DNA from: Bathymodiolus thermophilus thioautotrophic gill symbiont
Lineage (GTDB): Bacteria; Pseudomonadota; Gammaproteobacteria; PS1; Pseudothioglobaceae
Length of the DNA: 64,000 nt
Reading direction: 5' to 3'
NCBI RefSeq assembly: GCF_003711265.1
Contig: NZ_CP024634.1
Coordinates: 310,001 to 374,000, forward strand
Shown: positions 37,801 to 46,232 of the stretch, piece by piece
Layout of the letters: each line of letters opens with the position of its first letter
How positions within the stretch are numbered: position 1 is the first letter of the stretch
Made by a program: the position numbers and the translations under genes
Notes under the pieces: generated by a model
The model's input: only the letters and a program-made list of their open reading frames with translations
The model's database searches: none
What the model was told of the DNA's origin: nothing

Positions 37801-40278
37801 AGTAATTACATTACTGGTATCAATTAAATAGAATTGAGGGATGCTAACAGGTTGTGTGGTGATAAAGCCTGGAATAAAATGACTGTTAGGGCCAACATGA
37901 TTGGTTGACAATTCAAGATCAAAAATACCGTATCCATCAGCTGGTTGACTACCAGCTATCACTATAGAAGAATCGGCGGCGGTTAAATTACGCTCTCGAC
38001 AGGTGGAACAATAACGAGCAGAGGTTGCTACTATTTTAGAATTATTATTGATTTTAAAAAATACGCCTTTTTTATATTGACCTATGTCGATTTGAGCCAA
38101 GAATGAATTGTCGCCTAATTCTATTGCCGTAAAACTATACGAATTGGCACCTATGGATCCACCGCCAAGTCTGCCTGTTATCTGCATAATTTTTCTGTTT
38201 ACATTTATTGAGTTAGGGTTAGGAATAGTAATAGGTTGCGTAGTGACAAACCCCCGAACCAAGCGAGTGTCATAATTTTGATTGGCGTAAGTTGTTGATA
38301 AGATGAGATCAAAAATACCGTACCCACTAACCGTTTGACTACTAGTTACGGCTACACGATGGTCGGTTAAGGATAAGTTGCGTTCTTGACATTCTGTGAG
38401 GGGGCAATAGCGAGCTTGTGTTACCTTTATGCGATTGCCCTCCATTTCAAAAAATACGCCTTTTTTATACTTATTTGTCGTGGTTTGAGCCAAGAATGAA
38501 TGGTTGCCTAATTTTATTGCAGTAAAGTCGATTGGGGTGCCTATTGAGGCACCACCAAGCTTGCCAGTTATTTGTGTAATGGTATTATTTGTATTTAACA
38601 AATTGAGATTAGGAATAGTAACAAGTTGTGTCGTTATAAAATCTGGAACAAAATAACTTGTTGACAAAATAAGATCAAAGATGCCATAGTCACCTACTGT
38701 TTGACTACTGGCTACAGTTGCATGCGTGTCAGTTAAAGCCACATTGCGATTTGGACAATTTGTGAGAAAGCAATAACGAGAGGCGGTTGCCTTTATTTGA
38801 CCACCCTCTATTTTAAAAAATACGCCCTTTTTACGGATATCTGTCGTGGTTTGAGCCAGAAATGAATTGTTACCTAATTTTATTGCAGTAAAATTATGCG
38901 AATTAGCTTCCATCAAATTGCCACTAAATTTTCCCGTTATTTTCGTCACTACGTTATTTGCGTTGAGTAAATGGGCATTAGGAATGGCAACCGGTTGCGT
39001 GGTTACAAAACCTGGGATAAAGTGCTCGTTAGGGTTAAAGCGAGTTGTTGATAAAATCAGATCAAAGATGCCATAGTCACCTACGGTTTGACTGCTGGCT
39101 ACAGTTACATGAATATCAGTTAAAGCCACATTGCGATTTTGACAATCTACGAGAGGGCAATAACGGGCTTCGGTGGCTCTTATCTGATCACCTTCTATTT
39201 TAAAAAACACACCTTTTTTATGTTCACTTGTGGTGATCTGAGCCAAGAATGAATTGTTACCTAATTCTATTGCAGAAAAATTAGGTGAATTAATGTCCAC
39301 TATCTTGCTGCCACCAAACCTGCCTGTTATTTTCGTAATTAGGTTATTTGCGTTTAGTAAATGGGCGTTAGGAATGGTAACCGATTGTGTGGTTAAAAAA
39401 CCAGGGACAAAATGACTACCAGGATTAAAGCGAGTGGTTGATAAAACAAGATCAAAGATACCATAAGCACCCACGGTTTGACTACTGGCTACAATTACAT
39501 GAGTGTCAGTTAAAGCTACATTGCGGTTTTGGCAATCTGAGAGCGCACAATAGCGAGCGTCAGTTGCCATTATGTGATCACCCTCTATTTTAAAAAAAAC
39601 ACCTTTTTTATGTCCACTTGTGGTGATTTGAGCCAAGAATAAATTGTCGGCTAATTTTATGGCAGTAAAATCAGGCGAATGTTCACCTGCCCAGTTGCCA
39701 CCAAACCTACCTGTTATTTTTGTAACTACATTATTTGCGTTTAGTAAATAGGCGTTAGGAATGGCAACAGGTTGTGTGGCTATAAAGCCTGGGATAAAAT
39801 GATCGTCAGAACGAACATAGGTTATTGATAAAGTAAGATCGAGAATGCCGTATGCACCTATTCTGTGACTCCTAGCTATAGTCACATGAGTATCGGTTAA
39901 AGCTACATTACGGTTTTGGCAATTTGAGAGCACACAATAACGGGCTTCGGTTGCTTTTATATGATCACCCTCTATTTTAAAAAAAACACCTTTTTTATGG
40001 GCACTTGTGGTAATTTGAGCCAAGAATGAATTGTTGGCTAATTTTATTGCAGTAAAATTAGGTGAATCAGTACTGATCCAACTGCCTCCAAGTTTGCCTG
40101 TTATTTTCGTAACTACAATGTTTGTATTTATTAAATGAATATTAGGGATGGCAATTGGTTGAGAAGCCACAAAACCTGGAATAAAACGAGTAATAGAGGC
40201 GTGTGCTGATAAAGTAGTGAGAACAATACCTGCGAGTAAAATGCGAGAAAAGCCCTTTCTCAGAGAGAAAATATTCAT
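34807..40278 (-). CDS. Giant exported protein: 13 tandem novel modules plus F-type lectin domain
   Basis: The 1823-aa protein has a signal peptide ending LSAHAS. Thirteen consecutive ~115-129-aa modules follow, each reading roughly FIPGFVTTQPVAIPN, ITGKLGG, FTAIKLGNNSFLAQ, HKKGVFFKI, ARYC-x5-CQNRNVALTD and YGIFDLILST. The pair of cysteines in each module may form a disulfide. The C-terminal domain (NLAFRKAVEQSSTLDNY to SLAEVQIMGS) is an F-type lectin with HTKKQKGAWW, 26 residues, then RTDCCKDR. The modules are diverged rather than identical. The layout fits a long surface stalk displaying a fucose-binding tip; the module family is not one I know. No anchoring motif or secretion signal beyond Sec was seen. 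Confidence 0.85.
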   Translation of the reverse strand: MNIFSLRKGFSRILLAGIVLTTLSAHASITRFIPGFVASQPIAIPNIHLINTNIVVTKITGKLGGSWISTDSPNFTAIKLANNSFLAQITTSAHKKGVFFKIEGDHIKATEARYCVLSNCQNRNVALTDTHVTIARSHRIGAYGILDLTLSITYVRSDDHFIPGFIATQPVAIPNAYLLNANNVVTKITGRFGGNWAGEHSPDFTAIKLADNLFLAQITTSGHKKGVFFKIEGDHIMATDARYCALSDCQNRNVALTDTHVIVASSQTVGAYGIFDLVLSTTRFNPGSHFVPGFLTTQSVTIPNAHLLNANNLITKITGRFGGSKIVDINSPNFSAIELGNNSFLAQITTSEHKKGVFFKIEGDQIRATEARYCPLVDCQNRNVALTDIHVTVASSQTVGDYGIFDLILSTTRFNPNEHFIPGFVTTQPVAIPNAHLLNANNVVTKITGKFSGNLMEANSHNFTAIKLGNNSFLAQTTTDIRKKGVFFKIEGGQIKATASRYCFLTNCPNRNVALTDTHATVASSQTVGDYGIFDLILSTSYFVPDFITTQLVTIPNLNLLNTNNTITQITGKLGGASIGTPIDFTAIKLGNHSFLAQTTTNKYKKGVFFEMEGNRIKVTQARYCPLTECQERNLSLTDHRVAVTSSQTVSGYGIFDLILSTTYANQNYDTRLVRGFVTTQPITIPNPNSINVNRKIMQITGRLGGGSIGANSYSFTAIELGDNSFLAQIDIGQYKKGVFFKINNNSKIVATSARYCSTCRERNLTAADSSIVIAGSQPADGYGIFDLELSTNHVGPNSHFIPGFITTQPVSIPQFYLIDTSNVITRITGKLGGISIGAPVDFTAIGLGNNSFLAETISDGYKKGIFFEIYDNTKIMVTAARRCVLTVCQKRNLSLTDAPITIADSQAVDGYGIFDLTLSTTHIAPNEYLVSGFITTQPTAIPNNPSINASNIVTQITGKFSSSSIDNFTAIDLGENSFLAQIITDTHKKGVFFKIDNGNIMVTEARYCPLIKCQNRNLALTDPSLSISTSRASNGYGIFDLAILTTHINANEHFVSGFVSIRSVAIPKGYLISKTNIVTHVTGMLSGSSIGIPVDFTAIKLDYNLFLAQTVTDKYKKGVFFMISDNRVMTIAARYCFLANCRNRIVTLADYQMNIASSKTTSGYGISDLILSTTRINANEHFFPSFASSQPIAIPNSHLINKNNMVTHITGKFSGATASAPVDFTAIKLDYNSFLAQIVTDKYKKGVFFAINNNSDLVITAARYCLLTECQNRNVALTDHQVHIANNKNAYGYGIFDLILLTEHATVNTKNRFIPSFVGEQPVVIPNININYIVSKVTGKLGGNSIGSPDEFINFTAIKLGENSFLAQTITGAHKKGVFFETRSNGTIVTTAARYCSLTECSNRNVALTDSHQVIAGSQKSDGYGIFDLILSIVPAVVSPTTHSIPGFVTSNPTAIEKISYITGKLGGRAIGNPVNFTAIKLSENSFLAQTTTSGHKKGVFFEIEDNKVKVTQSRYCPLSRCRNRNVALTDNFQFVATTNDSDGYGIFDLVLTHSDSRISSIPGFVTTQLIAHSPISELTQITGKLGGGSMGINSYDFTAIKLGNNSFLAQITTSRHKKGVFFTIDSNGKIRVTGAHYCELTDCRNRNVATSDNYTNIATNRTVIGYGIFDLKIASLTNLAFRKAVEQSSTLDNYVASKAVDGNTDGISNNKSVSHTKKQKGAWWQVNLDGIKLIKSIRIFGRTDCCKDRLSNYRVSISNNAGFATTTYQQDFHVFPNPKQMINLSLPSVQGGYVRIQLLDDNYLSLAEVQIMGSDMIPAKK

Positions 40279-40486
40279 AAATATATTGTTAATATTAGAT
40301 TGCTGATTATTATAACCCCAACCAAGATTGGATTGAGAACATTTGCACAGCCATTGGCAGTGTAAATATTTTTAGAAAAAAAATTGCCCAATCCAAGATT
40401 CAATTTTTTTAAAAAAAGTAAGAATTGCTAACTTTTTCTGTTTTTGTTAATTATCACAAAAAAAACCTATCATTTTAGGGGGGGCA

Positions 40487-40591
40487 ATACCATTTTCAAA
40501 AAGAAACTAAGCAATCTGGCACTCATCCCAAGTATTAAGCCATATTTATGCAAAGGCCTCATATTATTCATTTTATTTTTGAAAATGGTAT
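40487..40591 (+). repeat. Family B element carrying a family A end fragment
   Basis: The ends ATACCATTTTCAAAAAG and TTTATTTTTGAAAATGGTAT are family B. Inside, CATATTTATGCAAAGGCCTC (40541-40560) is the terminal 20 bp of family A. The remaining 430-bp gap holds poly-A/T tracts only. Confidence 0.8.
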
Positions 40592-40708
40592 AACTAAAAA
40601 AAACCTTGTGCGATTAATAAAGGTTTTTCTGCGACGCTTGGAATGACAAAGCAAGGGGTGTAAAAGAAATATTGTCTATTTTTTTGATTAGGAAAAATAG
40701 ACAGGTAT

Positions 40709-43700
40709 TTAGTTTTCATCCTTTATGCAGCGTACACTAAGCTGATAATTGCCCGTATCGGTTCCGCTATAAATTTTAGATGATGTGCTTTTTAACGATC
40801 TAAATATAGCCAAGGAAGGGGTCTCAGCACTACGACTAGAAGTCCAAAAATAGGTTTCTTTGCCTTTAAGCGCATGTATAGAACCCTCTTTTTCTCTATT
40901 ACCAGCCATAAGTGCATTAAACCCAGTGTAACCCATTTTCTTAAGTTGGTAACCTTGATTATTGCCACGCCACGCCCATCGCATATCTCGCTCATCTTTA
41001 CTCATATGCAAATACGCCTCCAAGACTTTCCAATCATTATTCGTTGGGATATGCCAGCCTATTGCACAAACGCCTTGTGCACCTTCAGTTTTAGAGCCGT
41101 TCATGGCGTCTTCCCAGCGATACAATCCATAATTAAGGCCATAATAAGAGGTTGCCTTGTAATCTACATTTTCAGCTGTCCATGTTTGGTTGCCAATTTC
41201 AACAGTTGAATATTGGTAATAGTTTATTTTCATTGGTTTTGGGTTATTTTTTATGCAGCGTACACTAAAAGCATGCGCATCCGAATTAAGGGTGCCTTGA
41301 TAAATTCGAGACAATGAGCTTTTTAACGACTTAAATGAATTATTCTCAGAGGAAGTCCAGAAAAAGGCCTCTTTATCTTTAAGCGTAGAATGTCCACCAT
41401 CGCTATTATCTTCAACCCTACCAGCCATAATCGTATCAAATCCACTGCCACCCCATAATTTAAGTTGAGTACCTTCTTGATTAGTGCCACGCCACGCCCA
41501 TCGCCTGCCTTGTTCGGCTCTATCCATGCCCAAGTGCATCTCTAAGATTTTCCAATCATTGTCTGTTGGAATATGCCAGCCTGCCGCACAAATTCCTTGA
41601 TTGCCTGAAAAACTGTTTGACCCTCTCAAGGCAGCAGATTGAGAGTAATATTTACCATAAAGAATATCATTGCTTGCCTGATTATTATAAGAATATACGC
41701 CATGTTTATAGTTGTTAGTGCCATGACGCATATTTTCAGTTGTCCATATTTGAGCGCCAATTTTAATGGTTTTGTATTTAATGCCAGAAACTTCCATTGG
41801 GGCTCTGTGATATTTCACATCTTTATATTTTAAATCTTGTATGCAACGCACACTCAAACCCATGCTTCGGAAAGCACTTTCAAAGGTAGCCTTTTTATCT
41901 GTAAAACTTAAATTTCGTGTCTTGAAGCCAGAAGAGGTTCTATTCCAGTAAAAACCAGAGATACCGACACCCAGCACTAATGAAAGATCCGATACATGCG
42001 GACTTTTATAGCTGCGCTTACCTGCCTTAGGTAACCTTAAGAAATTTTCAAAAACAGTTGAGTTAGCATCTACTTTCTCGTCCTTTAATTCTTGTTCCCT
42101 AGGCACAGAAAAACCTATTGGACAAATGCTATTAATGCCCCCATAACCCCAAGCTTCGTTGCGTAATTCGCCCGAGTCATCTGCACTCGTCCAGTCGTCA
42201 TATTTGACAAAGAATATCTTGGAGTCTGCTACAATTGAGTTTCTACCTAGATGATAATTCCAAGGAGAATGAAGTTTGCGTATTTGATGCCCATCCGCAG
42301 CACGCCCAAACTGGTAAAAATCACCAAAGCAATCTCTATCTGTGCTAGTCCTGCAAACCCTAGAAGCGCCTAAGTTTCTGTCTAACCATACTCTGCCAGT
42401 TTTGGGGGAAACAATAGAATTATAGGCCATACCCTTAAAATAGTATTCTGCAACAGTAACCGTTACCGCATCAAAAACAGTTGGATTGTCATTGGCACGA
42501 ACAAAAATTGATACCCTCCCATGAGCCTTAGCGGTTACAAGCCCTGTATTATCAACGGTTGCTAGATTCACATTTGATGATGACCATGAAACACCATTAT
42601 CGCTAGCATTACTAGGGCTAATAATAGTATTTAACCGAATGCTACCGCCGATCTTTAATGCAACCTTAGAGGCTTTTATTTGAATATTAGCGGTCAATAT
42701 TGGGATGGGACTTACTGTAATGCGCACCCAGACTGTATCAGCACCAAAAGCATTACTAGCCGTGATGCGATAGCGTATTGCAGACATTTCTTCACTTGGT
42801 GCACCTGAAATTGTACCTGTTTTTTTGTCAAAAGAAAAACCGGCTCTTAATTCAGGGATAATTTCCCACTGAGTTGCCATGCGACCGAGATTGGTAAATG
42901 TAATAGGTGCAATAGCCACGCCAACAGTCGCATTCAAACTATTGACGCTGGGGCTAATGAAAGGTGAGAGGTTTTTAATACAACGAACACCTAAGCCTGT
43001 GGCGCGTGTATGAGAGGAAAACGCATAAGTGTCATCATTGTTAACAACAAGATTTTTAGACAACCCGCTTGATTCAACTATATCTCGAGTCCAGTAATTA
43101 CCTTGAGTTCCTACGAATTGCAATTGACCTGCTTTGTTACGCAAGCCATTTAGAGGTAATTTTAAGTTTGAAATATTCAACGCTGCGTGCGGACTGTCGT
43201 TAACTTCGGCCTTTAATTCCTCTAATGTTGGCAAACTAAAGTTAGTTGGGCAAATATTGGTGTTGCTATTCATCCATGCAAGTTGCCGACTTTTGCCTGA
43301 ATCATCAACCCCCGGTGCAGTCCAATCATCGGAGTTAATGATGAATTTTCCATCGGTAGGTGTGATGCTTGTTGCCCTAGTGTCGGTTAAAGTGGGCGCT
43401 GAACCCCTTGATTGATGTCCATCAGGTCCTCTTCCCCATTGATATAAATCACCATAACAAGCAGTATCTGTAACAGAAGTACAGGCCTGAGAAGTGCCTA
43501 AATTCCTGTCTAACCAAACCCTGCCTGTTTTGCCAGAAGTAATTTTTGAATAATGCTCACCGTTATGCTCAACTGTGCCTTCTTGCTCAGCAATAGAAAC
43601 GGCAAATGTGCCAAAAGTGGCACTGCGATCAGCCGTAGTTGCGATTATCATAACATTGCCCGAACTAAGTGCAGTCAATTTTCCTGTTTTATCAATGGTT

Positions 43701-46180
43701 GCTTTGCCTGCTTCTCCAGCAATAAACCAAATAAGTTCTTTATTGCTTGCATAACTAGGGTTAATAATTGCATTAAACTGGACGCTATCGCCAACATTGA
43801 CAATACTTTCACCTGTGATCTGAACACTGTTAATCATTATTGAACCATCAGTAACAGTAATGGCAATAGGAGAGACTGCTTGTGAATCATCAACAGTTTT
43901 AACAAGATAATTAGTTGCCCCTTTAACAGCTAAAGGCGTGCCCGACATAATCCCTGTTGCTGTGTCAAACGCCAAGCCATTATCAAGTGCTGGGCTAATA
44001 GACCAGTTTTTAGATACTGATGTTGCTGTGTCGCCAAATGCAAGCGGAGTCATTGGTTTTCCAACCTTGAGCATTAATTTTTTAGGGGTGTTATTAGAGA
44101 TGCTGGCGTCATTGCTATCTTTAACACAACGCACAAGACTACCCATTGATTTTGCCCCAATACCGCGCCATATCATTTTAGAAGCATTCGGTGTATTTAG
44201 AAACATAGATTGACGAGGAAAAGGCATTGGAATGCTTATTGAAGAATTGGAATCAGCATTTTTAATATAAAAGATTTTCTGAAAAGCAGGATTCTCTTCA
44301 TATTCTGTGACTGTTTCTTTGGGATCCAAAAAGTGTTGAGAGATGAATACTGCTATTTGCTCACCTTCAAAATTTTTATTAACTAAGTAGCCATTATTGA
44401 GGGCGGGCGGTGAAAATGCTTTAATATTGATATTGTCAAGCGAATACTCTTCACCCAAATCAATTTCTAATGTGCCATTAGAGGATACTGTGAGTCCACC
44501 GCCTGGCCAATCATTCCTAAGCCTATCTGAATTATTAGTACGCTTAAAACCAAGGCCTGTCTGTAGCGAACCATCCGTCACAGAAGTTCTTGCGTATTTC
44601 TCCATGTCTGAATTATATCTTCTACTAACACCGATAAACCCATAATTAATATACATATATGAGCCATTGAATCTTGTCCACTGATTAAGGGCAACATTGG
44701 TGCCATCTACCATTGCTTCAACTTCAGAAAACGACCACCTTTTGTATGATGAAGCACTTTGTTTAAGTACGATATAACGCACAAGGTTAACTGATTTACC
44801 TATGTAACGACTAACATAATGAATATCATTGGTAGCGACGCTGGTAGAGCTAATAAACCCAACGCCATAACCTTGGCTTTGGGTTCTGTCACTTGCATTG
44901 TATCCAGACAAGTGAGCATTAAAGCCACTAGAGCCATTTGCCAAAAGTTGGGCACCTTGATCCGTGCCACGATACTCGCCATCTTTATCTTGCATGGCGA
45001 CTGTCATTCCCAGAAAGGCTTCTAATGTTTTCCAATCTTGGTCTGTTGGAACACGCCAGCCCGGTGCACAAATTCCTTGTGCACCTTCTGCAGTTTCTCC
45101 ATTCATAGCGGCGTTCCAATCATAATATTTGAATTCATCGCCATTTTTGTGCAAGTCACTCCGAAAGCCAGCGCCAACCTTACTTGGGAAATGGCGCATA
45201 TCTTCAGTAGTCCATACTTGAGTGCCAAATTTTTTGGTTGGATAATTAATAAAACCAATGCTCATTACCTCGTTAACAGGGTCAACATAATTCAAATTAT
45301 TATCAGATCCATTACCTGAGTTACCATTGTCAGAGCCATTAGATCCACTATCTGAACTGCCATTACTAGAGCCACTACCTGAACTGCCATCGTTAGAGTT
45401 GCCACCTGAACTACCATTGCCAGAGCCACCACCTGAATTACCATCGTCAGAATTGCTATTGGCATCTGCTCCAAATGCAGTAACAGATGCAAAACCAATA
45501 AAAGATTCCGCCTTTTCTTCAGTGGCTATTTTTCTAATAAGTGTGCCAGTGAACTGATGGCCAATATATTTACCATTCAGAATAACCTCAGAAAAAGTAA
45601 TGCTGCCTTTGTGTTCATTAAATTGCATATTGGTGCCATAATCCCAAGTGAGCTTGCGATCTTTGAATATTGCGCCAAAAACAGCCTTGCCATCTATGTG
45701 GAAAGAAACGCCGTCTATGTTATTAAATCTAGTTTTAACATGCTTATCTATAATCAAGTCTAATTTTTTACCAGTGCCATTATTGCTTATTAGATTCGTC
45801 CGATAGTCTCCAGTCCAAAAAATCAAATGTTTGGTTTTTAGTGCTTCAATTGCATAAATAACTTCTTTGTAAGTACAAAGATTACAATTATTGGCAGTTA
45901 AAAAATCATCCATAATTTTGAAATCATCTTGGATTCTTATTGATTCTTCAAGGGTTTTTAACCATTTTATATATAAATGAGAGTCTTTAAAAAGCCTTGT
46001 TACAAACTTATTTACTTCTAAGTTATTTACCACTATATGGCTCGTTTCTGCAATATTTTCACTCTTGCCAATTGCTGAAAAATCCACATTTGACGCAGAA
46101 GAATCGGTCTGATTAGCGGATAAATTCACATTAAGGGAAAAGACCAGTAAACTGGTTATCAGCAATTTAATTATTTGCAT
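40709..46180 (-). CDS. Giant exported mosaic protein with FISUMP and Ig-like modules
   Basis: The 1823-aa protein has a signal peptide (MQIIKLLITSLLVFSLNVNL SA), an N-terminal unknown domain, and a Ser/Gly/Asn linker (about 235-290). Five FISUMP-type modules (Fib_succ_major paralogous domain) follow, marked by WTTEDMRH/WTTENMRH/WTAENVDY or VWLDRNLG, CAPGWRVPTDQDWK-like segments and a final VRCIKD. Between modules 1 and 3 lie two putative-Ig segments (LDNGLAFDTATGIMSGTP; GFSFDKKTGTISGAP) and two BIG2-like domains (IIATTADRSATFGTFAV region; VSWSSSNVNLATVDNTGLV). Module 1 is split by an inserted discoidin-like region (LEIDLGEEYSLDNINI). It is probably a surface adhesin; the ligand is unknown. 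Confidence 0.82.
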   Translation of the reverse strand: MQIIKLLITSLLVFSLNVNLSANQTDSSASNVDFSAIGKSENIAETSHIVVNNLEVNKFVTRLFKDSHLYIKWLKTLEESIRIQDDFKIMDDFLTANNCNLCTYKEVIYAIEALKTKHLIFWTGDYRTNLISNNGTGKKLDLIIDKHVKTRFNNIDGVSFHIDGKAVFGAIFKDRKLTWDYGTNMQFNEHKGSITFSEVILNGKYIGHQFTGTLIRKIATEEKAESFIGFASVTAFGADANSNSDDGNSGGGSGNGSSGGNSNDGSSGSGSSNGSSDSGSNGSDNGNSGNGSDNNLNYVDPVNEVMSIGFINYPTKKFGTQVWTTEDMRHFPSKVGAGFRSDLHKNGDEFKYYDWNAAMNGETAEGAQGICAPGWRVPTDQDWKTLEAFLGMTVAMQDKDGEYRGTDQGAQLLANGSSGFNAHLSGYNASDRTQSQGYGVGFISSTSVATNDIHYVSRYIGKSVNLVRYIVLKQSASSYKRWSFSEVEAMVDGTNVALNQWTRFNGSYMYINYGFIGVSRRYNSDMEKYARTSVTDGSLQTGLGFKRTNNSDRLRNDWPGGGLTVSSNGTLEIDLGEEYSLDNINIKAFSPPALNNGYLVNKNFEGEQIAVFISQHFLDPKETVTEYEENPAFQKIFYIKNADSNSSISIPMPFPRQSMFLNTPNASKMIWRGIGAKSMGSLVRCVKDSNDASISNNTPKKLMLKVGKPMTPLAFGDTATSVSKNWSISPALDNGLAFDTATGIMSGTPLAVKGATNYLVKTVDDSQAVSPIAITVTDGSIMINSVQITGESIVNVGDSVQFNAIINPSYASNKELIWFIAGEAGKATIDKTGKLTALSSGNVMIIATTADRSATFGTFAVSIAEQEGTVEHNGEHYSKITSGKTGRVWLDRNLGTSQACTSVTDTACYGDLYQWGRGPDGHQSRGSAPTLTDTRATSITPTDGKFIINSDDWTAPGVDDSGKSRQLAWMNSNTNICPTNFSLPTLEELKAEVNDSPHAALNISNLKLPLNGLRNKAGQLQFVGTQGNYWTRDIVESSGLSKNLVVNNDDTYAFSSHTRATGLGVRCIKNLSPFISPSVNSLNATVGVAIAPITFTNLGRMATQWEIIPELRAGFSFDKKTGTISGAPSEEMSAIRYRITASNAFGADTVWVRITVSPIPILTANIQIKASKVALKIGGSIRLNTIISPSNASDNGVSWSSSNVNLATVDNTGLVTAKAHGRVSIFVRANDNPTVFDAVTVTVAEYYFKGMAYNSIVSPKTGRVWLDRNLGASRVCRTSTDRDCFGDFYQFGRAADGHQIRKLHSPWNYHLGRNSIVADSKIFFVKYDDWTSADDSGELRNEAWGYGGINSICPIGFSVPREQELKDEKVDANSTVFENFLRLPKAGKRSYKSPHVSDLSLVLGVGISGFYWNRTSSGFKTRNLSFTDKKATFESAFRSMGLSVRCIQDLKYKDVKYHRAPMEVSGIKYKTIKIGAQIWTTENMRHGTNNYKHGVYSYNNQASNDILYGKYYSQSAALRGSNSFSGNQGICAAGWHIPTDNDWKILEMHLGMDRAEQGRRWAWRGTNQEGTQLKLWGGSGFDTIMAGRVEDNSDGGHSTLKDKEAFFWTSSENNSFKSLKSSLSRIYQGTLNSDAHAFSVRCIKNNPKPMKINYYQYSTVEIGNQTWTAENVDYKATSYYGLNYGLYRWEDAMNGSKTEGAQGVCAIGWHIPTNNDWKVLEAYLHMSKDERDMRWAWRGNNQGYQLKKMGYTGFNALMAGNREKEGSIHALKGKETYFWTSSRSAETPSLAIFRSLKSTSSKIYSGTDTGNYQLSVRCIKDEN

Positions 46181-46232
46181 TGCAAAACTCCATTAAAAAA
46201 ATAAATATAGGTGATTTTTGGCAAATACTTAA

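Noticed and set aside
34807-40278. Tandem-repeat array suspected to be a sequencing or assembly artefact
   Set aside because: The modules are diverged at protein and DNA level and flow in one frame from signal peptide to lectin domain.
45290-45480. Ser/Gly/Asn-rich linker suspected as a microsatellite or phase-variable tract
   Set aside because: The codons are mixed and the repeat unit irregular; no homopolymer or perfect short tandem repeat that would slip readily.
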